Of a stretch of 38,509 nt of DNA, positions 1 through 6,671 are shown in pieces. The notes below the pieces were generated by a model. It was not told where the DNA came from and did not search any database. It worked only from the letters and a program-made list of their open reading frames with translations. The position numbers were made by a program, and so were the translations under genes. The DNA is from Alphaproteobacteria bacterium GM7ARS4 (GTDB lineage: Bacteria > Pseudomonadota > Alphaproteobacteria > GM7ARS4): positions 1 through 38,509 of the forward strand of contig JACONL010000005.1 of the NCBI GenBank assembly GCA_014332745.1, given 5' to 3'. Numbering within the stretch: the stretch's first letter is position 1; each line of letters begins with the position of its first letter.

Positions 1-352
1 ACCCCTTATGACGCCATGCTCTTTCGCTGACGGTGAGTCGTTCATCGAGAGTCCATTGTTTTGTGGCGAGGCGTTCAAAGATGATATAGAGGGTCATGAG
101 TTTGCTGAGGGACGCTGGATACATGGGACGAGACGCATTGAGAGAATAAAGGACTGTGCCATGGTGATAGTCCATGAGCATGGCATGACGAGCGCGCGTA
201 TAGACGGGAGGGTAGAGAACCCTCTTGTGTGCCTCCCTCCCGTCTCTTTGTTCGTTCTTCTCTGTTGTCCTGTGAGCCGATACGGGATGGAGACCATAGA
301 GACAGACAGAACAGGTGATAAAAAAGGTGATACACGATACGAGGTATTTAAT
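1..352 (-). CDS. D-alanyl-D-alanine carboxypeptidase (DacA/PBP5 type), 5' part, probable ATT start
   Basis: The reading frame runs off the left edge; 117 codons are present. The product should trim the terminal D-Ala from peptidoglycan pentapeptides in the periplasm. A hydrophobic leader (residues 1-27, ending PVSA) is followed by a linker and then the start of the serine-hydrolase fold: LMDYHHGTVLYSLNASRP, then the active-site SxxK as SLSK at residues 82-85, followed by LMT. This aligns with the SLTKMMT region of E. coli PBP5. No ATG, GTG or TTG lies in frame between an upstream TGA and Met59, which is downstream of the leader. The best start is ATT at 352-350, sharing one base with the rlpA stop TAA and preceded by GGAGGA at 8 nt spacing. 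The family assignment is firm; the start codon is inferred. It is the last gene visible in the kdsA...rlpA run. Confidence 0.85.
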   Translation of the reverse strand, partial: MKYLVSCITFFITCSVCLYGLHPVSAHRTTEKNEQRDGREAHKRVLYPPVYTRARHAMLMDYHHGTVLYSLNASRPMYPASLSKLMTLYIIFERLATKQWTLDERLTVSERAWRHKG

Positions 353-1292
353 GGCCCTCTTCCTCCGCTGGTATCACGAACGCATCGTCATATCCTTGGT
401 CGATAAAGCCTTGTAAGAGGGTTTGAAACTGCTCTTTATCACGAAAAGGGCCTAAACGGACACGGTAGAGTGTGTCGCCTTCTTTGGTGAGCGTTTCTTT
501 AATATCTGTTGGCACAACGTGCGAAAAAGAGAGTTTGAGACGTTGGGCGTGATAGAAATCGTGAAAAGCGCCTACCTGTATGTAGCGTCCCACCAGTGTT
601 CCCCCATGGTCTGACATGGCTTGAGAGCCGTTGCCTTCTTGACGGTTCAGTGCGTGGTGTGTAGAGGCTCTTTGTCGTCGACTCTCTTTCCACGTCTTGA
701 GGGCAATGGCGTCACCAGCGAGTGCTGCCGCCTGTAGGCTTTTATCTTTAAGGATTTGGATACGGACACGCGCCTTTCCTTGTTCTAGGAATCCCAATTG
801 ACGGGCAGCGCGTCGGGACAAATCAATGATACGTTCGCCAACAAAGGGACCTCTATCATTGACTCGTAAGATGAGAGAACGACCATTCTCTAAGTTGGTG
901 ACACGCACATAGCTGGGCATGGGGAGGGTTTTGTGGGCTGCCGTGAGCATTTCAGGGTCAAAAATCTCTCCGTTGGCCGTGCGCTTGCCAGCAAACGCGC
1001 TACCATACCAAGAGGCAATTCCTTCCTTGTCATACGCATAATCGACTTTGGGATAATAACGTCTTCCCTCTATTTCATAAGGAGAGCCTATTTTATAAGC
1101 GCCTTGTTCTGCTTTAAGGGATTGGTCTAAAGTGCGCACCTCTTCCTTTTTTGTAGGGACGGGAGGGGTTGGCTTATGAAATGTCGTTTCATGCTCTTGT
1201 TGGGGCAAAAGGCCACAAGACGCTATGGAGAACATAATGCCGAGACATAATAAGAGGCCCTTAAAGCAAGAGAGGTATGATGTATGGTGCAT
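348..1292 (-). CDS. rlpA: RlpA-like septal ring lipoprotein with SPOR domain
   Basis: Outer-membrane lipoprotein of the RlpA family; characterised members cleave glycan strands lacking stem peptides and act in daughter-cell separation. 314 aa from the ATG at 1292. A leader ends in the lipobox IASC, giving lipidated Cys26. A double-psi beta-barrel domain spans about 90-178 (IASWYGSAFAGKRTANGE, then LRVNDRGPFVGERIIDLS, the family signature). A C-terminal SPOR domain covers about 235-312 (GRYIQVGAF ... YRVRLGPF), expected to bind denuded septal glycan. A TTG at 1337 would lengthen it by 15 residues but overlap mltB and displace the signal peptide, so it is rejected. It lies 22 bp downstream of mltB and overlaps the carboxypeptidase start, forming a peptidoglycan module. 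Confidence 0.93.
   Translation of the reverse strand: MHHTSYLSCFKGLLLCLGIMFSIASCGLLPQQEHETTFHKPTPPVPTKKEEVRTLDQSLKAEQGAYKIGSPYEIEGRRYYPKVDYAYDKEGIASWYGSAFAGKRTANGEIFDPEMLTAAHKTLPMPSYVRVTNLENGRSLILRVNDRGPFVGERIIDLSRRAARQLGFLEQGKARVRIQILKDKSLQAAALAGDAIALKTWKESRRQRASTHHALNRQEGNGSQAMSDHGGTLVGRYIQVGAFHDFYHAQRLKLSFSHVVPTDIKETLTKEGDTLYRVRLGPFRDKEQFQTLLQGFIDQGYDDAFVIPAEEEGH
361..366 (-). promoter_or_regulatory. Shine-Dalgarno site for the carboxypeptidase gene
   Basis: On the minus strand this reads GGAGGA, eight bases before the proposed ATT start at 352-350. It lies inside the 3' end of rlpA, so initiation would be coupled to termination of rlpA. It is the main local support for initiation at the non-standard codon. 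Confidence 0.55.
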
Positions 1293-1314
1293 GGTGTGCT
1301 CTGTCCCTATTGTT

Positions 1315-2361
1315 TCATTCTTGCAATGCATCGGCAAGCATGCCTATAGAGATAGCAAAATAATCGGAACGATTCCATAAAAGGATGGTCTCGAAATTCG
1401 CAAGGGCAAGAAAGGCGCGCCTGCTGTTTCGTTCAGGGAGAATCAGGGCGGCGGTGGTCGCTGGAGGAAGGAGGCGTTTTTCTTGGTTCAGTGGTGTCAC
1501 ACCCCTGTCCCACCATGTCGCCATGTCGCGCCACTTGTCCTGATGGCGTCCTCCCCAATGGGGTTGAAATGTGGAAGGAAGAGTCACCTCAAACCCCCAT
1601 CCCTCCCCCTCTTGCCATCCCAATGACGACAGAAGAGACGCTGCCGACGCTAAGGCGTCATCGGTTCGATGCCATATATCTTTCTTTCCATCGCCATTAT
1701 AGTCCACAGCGTAGGCTCGATAGGTCGAGGGAATAAATTGCACTTGCCCCATGGCACCAGCCCAAGAGCCTCGCATATCCTCCGACGCCACATATCCTTG
1801 GTCTATCATGTGGAGAGCGGCGAGAAGTTCTTGGCGGTAGAACGCCTTTCTTCTACTACCATAGGCAAGGGTTGCAAGGGATGGAATCACGGCATGGCTT
1901 CCTGTGTGGTCTCCAAAGTCGCTCTCAGCCCCCCATAGGGCGACAATCACGTAGCGTGATACGCCGTAGCGTGTCTCCAGCGCGTCAAGAAGGTCTTTAT
2001 GACGTATAAGATGTTTTTTCCCCTTATCGATGCGTTGTTCATTGACGACATGCTCTAAGTAGCGCGCTAATGTGATGCGGTATTCGGGTTGGTTATTGTA
2101 GAGAGAGAGGACAGCATCTAATGGCACTGTCATGCTGTTCAATGTCGCCTCTAGCGTTTGAGCAGAAATTCCTTCCCCTCTTGCTTCGTCATAGAGCGCA
2201 TGACGCCATGCCATGAAATGTCTGTCCTCAGCATGAGCCGTTGATAGAGCACTCCAGAAGAGGACGCCCCCGAAGAGGACACGTATGACGCCATAGAGAT
2301 ATGTTCTCCATGACACCATGCATGGGATGGCGTGACGATGGCAACATAAGGGGGACAGCAT
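1315..2361 (-). CDS. mltB: Lytic murein transglycosylase B family protein
   Basis: Cleaves the MurNAc-GlcNAc bond of peptidoglycan with formation of 1,6-anhydro-MurNAc (GH103 family). 348 aa from the ATG at 2361, one base after the nadC stop and preceded by GGGAGG at 9 nt. The N-terminus has a hydrophobic segment ending in STAHA-EDR, a signal peptide or anchor; no lipobox Cys is obvious, so it may be a soluble periplasmic form. The GH103 core is clear: ALWGAESDFG contains the probable catalytic Glu146, followed by GAMGQVQFIPSTY and YNGDGKKDIW, all typical of MltB. An internal ATG at 2319 is an alternative start giving a tidier signal peptide. Neighbours rlpA and the carboxypeptidase gene share its envelope role. 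Confidence 0.93.
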   Translation of the reverse strand: MLSPLCCHRHAIPCMVSWRTYLYGVIRVLFGGVLFWSALSTAHAEDRHFMAWRHALYDEARGEGISAQTLEATLNSMTVPLDAVLSLYNNQPEYRITLARYLEHVVNEQRIDKGKKHLIRHKDLLDALETRYGVSRYVIVALWGAESDFGDHTGSHAVIPSLATLAYGSRRKAFYRQELLAALHMIDQGYVASEDMRGSWAGAMGQVQFIPSTYRAYAVDYNGDGKKDIWHRTDDALASAASLLSSLGWQEGEGWGFEVTLPSTFQPHWGGRHQDKWRDMATWWDRGVTPLNQEKRLLPPATTAALILPERNSRRAFLALANFETILLWNRSDYFAISIGMLADALQE

Positions 2362-2362
2362 A

Positions 2363-3277
2363 TTACCGCGCCTCCCAACGCGCGCTGATATTGACGGCTG
2401 GCGCTTGTAACGTGATGGCAGAAAGAGAGATATAATCCACACCCGTTGTGGCAATATCACTGATATTGTCTAAGGTGACACCTCCCGATGCTTCGGCAAC
2501 AGCGCGTCCTCGAATATGACGTACGGATTGGTTCAGCATGGCGGGTGTCATATTGTCGAGGAGGATGTATGAAATCTCATGGCGCAAGGCGGTCGCAACC
2601 TGTTCTAACCTGTCGCATTCCACAATGATACTATGCCAAGGAGGCGCATGCGCTTTATGTCCCTTTATTTTTTTTGCCATGGATGTCAGTAATCTGTCGA
2701 GATCGCCGCCAGATGCGAGAATATGGTTATCTTTGATGAAGAGAGAGTCTTTCAGGTGATGGCGATGATTGAGCCCCCCACTCAAGGCTGTGGCATATTT
2801 ACTGAGATAACGCATGGCGGGAATGGTCTTGCGTGTGTCTAAGAGACGTGCTTGAGAATGACGTATTTTTTCCACATAACGTGCCGTGAGCGTGGCGATA
2901 CCACTGAGGATTTGTATGACATTGAGGCATGGGCGTTCTCTCGAGAGAAGGAAGACACTATCATGGCTTTGAATGGAGGCGAAGTCTGTATGTGCCTTCA
3001 GTTTTGTTCCATCCTGACAGAAAAACGTTATATGGCATGGCGGGGAAGGATAAAAAAAAGGGAGGATAATACTGCCAGCGAGAGTCATGTCTTCTTGGGC
3101 TTGGAGGGTCAGCGTTCCTGCTGTCTTGGTGGCACTATATTTGCTTGTTACGTCATGGGCGGCGCCGTCTTCTTTGAGGGCGAGGGTGGCGAGGGTGCGC
3201 ATCTCATCACGTAGCGCTTTTGCCTGCCGTGTGTGCGCCAATGATGTGGGCGAGAGAGCGTATGGCGCGTTTGACAA
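2363..3277 (-). CDS. nadC: Nicotinate-nucleotide pyrophosphorylase (quinolinate phosphoribosyltransferase)
   Basis: Converts quinolinate and PRPP to nicotinate mononucleotide in de novo NAD synthesis; cytoplasmic. Family motifs are strong: TRKTIPAMRYLSKYA, GGLNHRHHLKDSLFIKDNH, ILLDNMTPAML and EASGGVTLDNISDIATTGVD. The start is uncertain. An ATG at 3436 would give 357 aa but overlaps nadA by 157 bp. A TTG at 3277, two bases after the nadA stop, gives 304 aa, close to the usual 280-300. An ATG at 3202 gives 279 aa and begins just before the conserved helix ATLALKEDGAAHDVTS. I chose the TTG for its position; no start has a strong Shine-Dalgarno. It follows nadA directly, so the two last dedicated steps to NaMN are coupled. 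Confidence 0.92.
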   Translation of the reverse strand: MSNAPYALSPTSLAHTRQAKALRDEMRTLATLALKEDGAAHDVTSKYSATKTAGTLTLQAQEDMTLAGSIILPFFYPSPPCHITFFCQDGTKLKAHTDFASIQSHDSVFLLSRERPCLNVIQILSGIATLTARYVEKIRHSQARLLDTRKTIPAMRYLSKYATALSGGLNHRHHLKDSLFIKDNHILASGGDLDRLLTSMAKKIKGHKAHAPPWHSIIVECDRLEQVATALRHEISYILLDNMTPAMLNQSVRHIRGRAVAEASGGVTLDNISDIATTGVDYISLSAITLQAPAVNISARWEAR

Positions 3278-3279
3278 TG

Positions 3280-4272
3280 CTAGCAAGGCGTGCGTGGTGG
3301 CGGCGACATGTCTAACATGCGGCGAAGCGGTTTTGATGCGGCTTCCCGCAATTGGGATGCGATCGTCACCTGTGGTTGCATAGTCGCCAGCGCCGTATAG
3401 AGCTTTTCCATGCTGTTCATGGCCATATAGGGGCATTGGGCACAGCTACATTGGGCATCAGGACCCGGCGCTTCGTAAAATGTTTTGTCTGGCGCAATTT
3501 TACGCATTTGGTGGATGATATGGCTTTCTGTCGCCACGATAATCTCGTCATGGGGGGATGTCCGCACAAAATGTAACATGGACGACGTCGAGCCAATATG
3601 GTCAGCATGGGTCAAGATGGCGTCTGGACATTCTGGATGGGCTGACACAACGGCTTTGGGGTGGCGATGTTTCATTTTTAGGAGCGCTTTTTCGGAAAAT
3701 TGCTCATGGACGATGCATGTGCCTGGCCAAAGCACCATAGGGCGTCCGCTCTTTTTTTGTAGATAGCGTCCTAGATGTTGATCTGGTGCGAAAAGGATGG
3801 GCTGGCTCACGGGGATCTGCTCGATAATCTTGAGGGCGTTACTCGATGTGACAATAATATCAGAGAGGGCTTTGACCTCTGCGGAACAATTGATGTATGT
3901 CAATGCAAGATGATGGGGATGTTGAGCGCGAAATTGGCGAAAACGTTCTGGTGGACACGACTCTTCCAACGAACATCCAGCATTCATATCTGGGACGAGC
4001 ACCATACGCTCTGGCGAGAGGATTTTTGCCACCTCTGCCATGAAACGAACACCGCAAAAGACAATAACATCGGCGTCGGTGGCGGCAGCACGCCTCGACA
4101 AATCGAGGGAGTCGCCAACGAAATCGGCAATATCTTGGATGTCTTCCTCTTGGTAGTAATGTGCCAAGATGACGGCGCGTCGTTTGATGCGTAAATCGTT
4201 GATGGCCGACTCCAAATCTGACGGAACAGAGGACACAGGAGGCACGGAGGGTGATGTCGTCAAAGGCGTCAT
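3280..4272 (-). CDS. nadA: Quinolinate synthase A
   Basis: Condenses iminoaspartate with dihydroxyacetone phosphate to quinolinate, using a [4Fe-4S] cluster. About 330 aa. Conserved features include VILAHYYQ near the N-terminus, GDSLDLSR, and the three cluster-cysteine regions: PDMNAGCSLEESC, LWPGTCIVHEQF and the C-terminal CSCAQCPYMAMNSM. The ATG at 4272 is used; a GTG at 4299 would add nine residues and has an AGGG four bases upstream, so it remains possible. Located 84 bp downstream of eno and just before nadC. The usual partner nadB (L-aspartate oxidase) is not adjacent and not in this window, so the source of iminoaspartate is unknown from here. TpiA, encoded in the same window, makes the other substrate. 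Confidence 0.95.
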   Translation of the reverse strand: MTPLTTSPSVPPVSSVPSDLESAINDLRIKRRAVILAHYYQEEDIQDIADFVGDSLDLSRRAAATDADVIVFCGVRFMAEVAKILSPERMVLVPDMNAGCSLEESCPPERFRQFRAQHPHHLALTYINCSAEVKALSDIIVTSSNALKIIEQIPVSQPILFAPDQHLGRYLQKKSGRPMVLWPGTCIVHEQFSEKALLKMKHRHPKAVVSAHPECPDAILTHADHIGSTSSMLHFVRTSPHDEIIVATESHIIHQMRKIAPDKTFYEAPGPDAQCSCAQCPYMAMNSMEKLYTALATMQPQVTIASQLREAASKPLRRMLDMSPPPRTPC

Positions 4273-4356
4273 AAGATGTGTGGTGGAGGATTGCGTCACA
4301 CTGCCCTATACATCTAAGAACATTTTGTCTTTATTGCAAGTGTGCGGGCTGTCTTT

Positions 4357-5649
4357 TTATGGGAAGAAGGCTTTTTTCCCTTGGTATATGGCGTGGTCTC
4401 CCAGCTCTTCTTCTATGCGGAGCAGGCGGTTATATTTGGCGAGCCGTTCACCTCGCGCCATAGAACCAGTCTTTATCTGTTGGCATTGAAAGCCAACAGC
4501 GAGGTCAGCAATGGTCGTATCCGTTGTTTCCCCTGAACGATGTGACATGACGCGCCTATAATGGTGCTGTTGTGCCAAGTGGAGGGTTTGCTCTGTCTCG
4601 CTGATTGTGCCGATTTGGTTGACTTTGATGAGGATGGCGTTTGCGCATTGTTTATCTATTCCTTGCTGTAAGCGTTGGCTATTCGTCACGAAGAGGTCAT
4701 CGCCCACAAGCTGTATATTCTGTCCTTGCATGGCCGATGTCAAGGCGACCCACCCCTCGACATCATCGTCGCTGAAGGGGTCTTCGATGGACACAAGAGG
4801 ATAATCTTTACAGAGAGTCTGATACCACTGTACGAGTTGCGCCTTATCATATGGCGTGCCGTCTATATGGTAGAGTCCATCTTTGTAGCACTCATTCGCT
4901 GCCACATCGAGGGCGAAGGCGATGTCGTCGCCCAGGCGATACCCCGCCTTTTCAATGGCGTGGCTGAGTGTATCCAGTACATCGCGTGTATTCTCTAAGG
5001 CGGGAGCAAATCCCCCTTCATCACCCACAGATGTCGCCAATCCCTTCTCTTGGAGGAGCATACGTATGTGATGGAAACATTCGGCAGACCAACGGACAGC
5101 CTCAGTCAAAGAGGGCGCATTCCATGGCACGAGCATAAATTCCTGTACATCAAGGGGATTGTCAGCATGACATCCGCCATTGACCACATTCACGAGAGGC
5201 ACAGGGAGGTGATAGGCACATACGCCACCGATATAGCGATAAAGAGACATGTGAGCATTTTGTGATGCCGCCCGTAGACATGCTAGACTGACGCCAAGAA
5301 GAGCATTCGCCCCTAGCTGTTCTTTCTGCGCGCTTCCATCCAGTGCACAGAGAAGTCCATCGATGGAGGCCTGTTCATCAATGGCCATGCCTTCTAAGGC
5401 TGGCGCGATCATCTCATGGACGTGACGCACAGCTGTTAGGACTCCTTTCCCTAGGTAGCGTGCCTTATCACCGTCGCGTTTCTCGCATGCTTCATATTGT
5501 CCCGTGGAGGCGCCAGAAGGCACACATGCACAGCCCATGACTCCGTTATCTAGGCGCACATCAACCTCGACCGTTGGCCAACCCCGACTGTCAAGAATCT
5601 CCCTAGCGCGTACCTGCACAATTGATGCATGGTGGGGGGTATGTTTCAT
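4357..5649 (-). CDS. eno: Enolase (phosphopyruvate hydratase)
   Basis: Interconverts 2-phosphoglycerate and phosphoenolpyruvate; Mg-dependent, cytoplasmic. 430 aa, full length. Seen: REILDSRGWPTVEVDV at the N-terminus, PSGASTG loop, GDEGGFAP (acid), LDVAANE and IEDPF and GDDLFVTN (metal ligands), LIKVNQIG (catalytic Lys), SHRSGET and QIKTGSMARGERLAKYN. Two small departures from common sequences are NGGCHADN, where E or A is usual for the Cys, and GETTDTTIADLA, where E is usual for the first T; no catalytic residue is changed. The ATG overlaps the kdsA stop as ATGA, implying translational coupling. In many alphaproteobacteria eno is followed by a divIC-like gene and pdhA; here nadA follows. 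Confidence 0.98.
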   Translation of the reverse strand: MKHTPHHASIVQVRAREILDSRGWPTVEVDVRLDNGVMGCACVPSGASTGQYEACEKRDGDKARYLGKGVLTAVRHVHEMIAPALEGMAIDEQASIDGLLCALDGSAQKEQLGANALLGVSLACLRAASQNAHMSLYRYIGGVCAYHLPVPLVNVVNGGCHADNPLDVQEFMLVPWNAPSLTEAVRWSAECFHHIRMLLQEKGLATSVGDEGGFAPALENTRDVLDTLSHAIEKAGYRLGDDIAFALDVAANECYKDGLYHIDGTPYDKAQLVQWYQTLCKDYPLVSIEDPFSDDDVEGWVALTSAMQGQNIQLVGDDLFVTNSQRLQQGIDKQCANAILIKVNQIGTISETEQTLHLAQQHHYRRVMSHRSGETTDTTIADLAVGFQCQQIKTGSMARGERLAKYNRLLRIEEELGDHAIYQGKKAFFP

Positions 5650-6560
5650 GCGGTATCTTGAGTCTTGTGCTTGATGAACGTATCTATCTGTTTGAGAGGG
5701 GTAAGAAGATTGTCTAATTGGGTGAGTGTCAGCATATTTGCCCCATCAGATGGCGCTTTGTCTGGCGTGTCATGCACCTCGACAAAGAGCGCCGCAATCC
5801 CAACCGCCACAGCAGCCCGTGCCAAAGGCGCAATGAACTGGCGGTGACCCCCACTCTGCCCTTCCCCTACCGCGCCCCCGGGCAATTGCACAGAATGCGT
5901 GGCATCGAAGACAACGGGATACCCCAAACGACCTAAAAGAGGCAAGGAACGCATATCATTCACGAGCATATTATAGCCAAAACTGCTCCCACGTTCGGTG
6001 ACAAGAATACGCTCGTTACCGCATGCCGATATTTTGTCCACCACATGAGCCATATCCCACGGGGCAAGGAATTGTCCTTTCTTGACGTTGATGACGTTTC
6101 CTGTCTCTGCTGCCGCACAGAGCAAATCCGTTTGTCTACAGAGAAATGCCGGTATCTGAATAATATCGGCAATTTTTGCCACATCAGCGCATTGATGGGC
6201 TTCATGGACATCGGTGATGACAGGACATTGAAATTCCTTACGAAGAGCGTCAAGGATGACCAGCCCTTTTTCCATGCCTATACCCCTGTTGGCGTGGTAT
6301 TTTGAGCGATTGGCTTTGTCGAAGGAACTCTTAAAAATCAATCGAACGCCATGGGTGTCAGTGATGTGGCAGAGTTTCTCTGCCATCATACGTGCGTGGG
6401 ACAGACTTTCTAAGGCGCATGGCCCTGCAATGATGACAAGGGGGGCGTCATGGCCTAGGCGGATATGCTCGCCTATTGTCACACACCGCTGAGGGCGAGA
6501 GGCAAGGGCCCATGGTGTCTGTGATGATATGGTTTTATTCTGTGTATGGCGTTGGGACAT
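5646..6560 (-). CDS. kdsA: 3-deoxy-8-phosphooctulonate synthase (KDO-8-P synthase)
   Basis: Condenses PEP with arabinose 5-phosphate to KDO-8-P for lipopolysaccharide inner core synthesis. 304 aa. Motifs: IIAGPCALES, FKSSFDKANRSKYHANRG, TDVHEAHQC, DIIQIPAFLCRQTDLL, NVKKGQFLAPWDM, ERGSSFGYN and DATHSVQLPGG. The Cys of GPC is the metal ligand of the metal-dependent class (Aquifex type), where E. coli has Asn, so this should be a metal-dependent enzyme. First gene behind the promoter at 6629-6657. It feeds on PEP made by eno, the next gene, which overlaps it by 4 bp. Its presence implies a KDO-containing outer membrane. Confidence 0.97.
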   Translation of the reverse strand: MSQRHTQNKTISSQTPWALASRPQRCVTIGEHIRLGHDAPLVIIAGPCALESLSHARMMAEKLCHITDTHGVRLIFKSSFDKANRSKYHANRGIGMEKGLVILDALRKEFQCPVITDVHEAHQCADVAKIADIIQIPAFLCRQTDLLCAAAETGNVINVKKGQFLAPWDMAHVVDKISACGNERILVTERGSSFGYNMLVNDMRSLPLLGRLGYPVVFDATHSVQLPGGAVGEGQSGGHRQFIAPLARAAVAVGIAALFVEVHDTPDKAPSDGANMLTLTQLDNLLTPLKQIDTFIKHKTQDTA

Positions 6561-6628
6561 CGTGTTTGTGTGGGTGCTTGGGGAGGCCCCTCTGAGGCGA
6601 TGGGGCGATGGCGTTCATTCCCCTATCA

Positions 6629-6657
6629 TTCATAGCAAGCTATAGGTGTCTTGTCAA
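6629..6657 (-). promoter_or_regulatory. Sigma70-like promoter for kdsA-eno-nadA-nadC-mltB-rlpA
   Basis: On the minus strand a perfect -35 TTGACA (6657-6652) is followed after 17 bases by TATGAA (6634-6629). Transcription would start near 6622, giving a leader of about 60 nt before the kdsA ATG at 6560. A dyad ATAGC-TT-GCTAT (6643-6632) spans the end of the spacer and part of the -10, which could be an operator or chance. The pyrG stop lies about 14 bp upstream of the -35. Confidence 0.6.
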
Positions 6658-6671
6658 AGGGACAGGGGGTA

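Noticed and set aside
8-406. 132-codon open frame on the plus strand at the left edge
   Set aside because: It lies antisense to the carboxypeptidase and rlpA coding frames and has no recognisable protein features.
3280-3436. Longer NadC from an ATG at 3436
   Set aside because: It would overlap nadA by 157 bp and add about 53 residues with no family similarity; a start near 3277 or 3202 fits better.
4300-4356. Possible separate promoter for nadA (TTGCAA, 17 bases, TAGATG)
   Set aside because: The -10 matches only three of six positions and the genes are close enough to be read from the kdsA promoter.
4358-4383. Inverted repeat at the end of eno (GGGAAGAA...TTTTTTCCC)
   Set aside because: It lies within eno codons, pairs fully only as plus-strand RNA through a wobble, and has no U-run for the minus-strand transcript.
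4880-5200. Enolase with NGGCHADN and GETTDTT changes as a possible pseudoenzyme
   Set aside because: Both changes are at positions that vary or are not catalytic; all metal and substrate ligands are intact.
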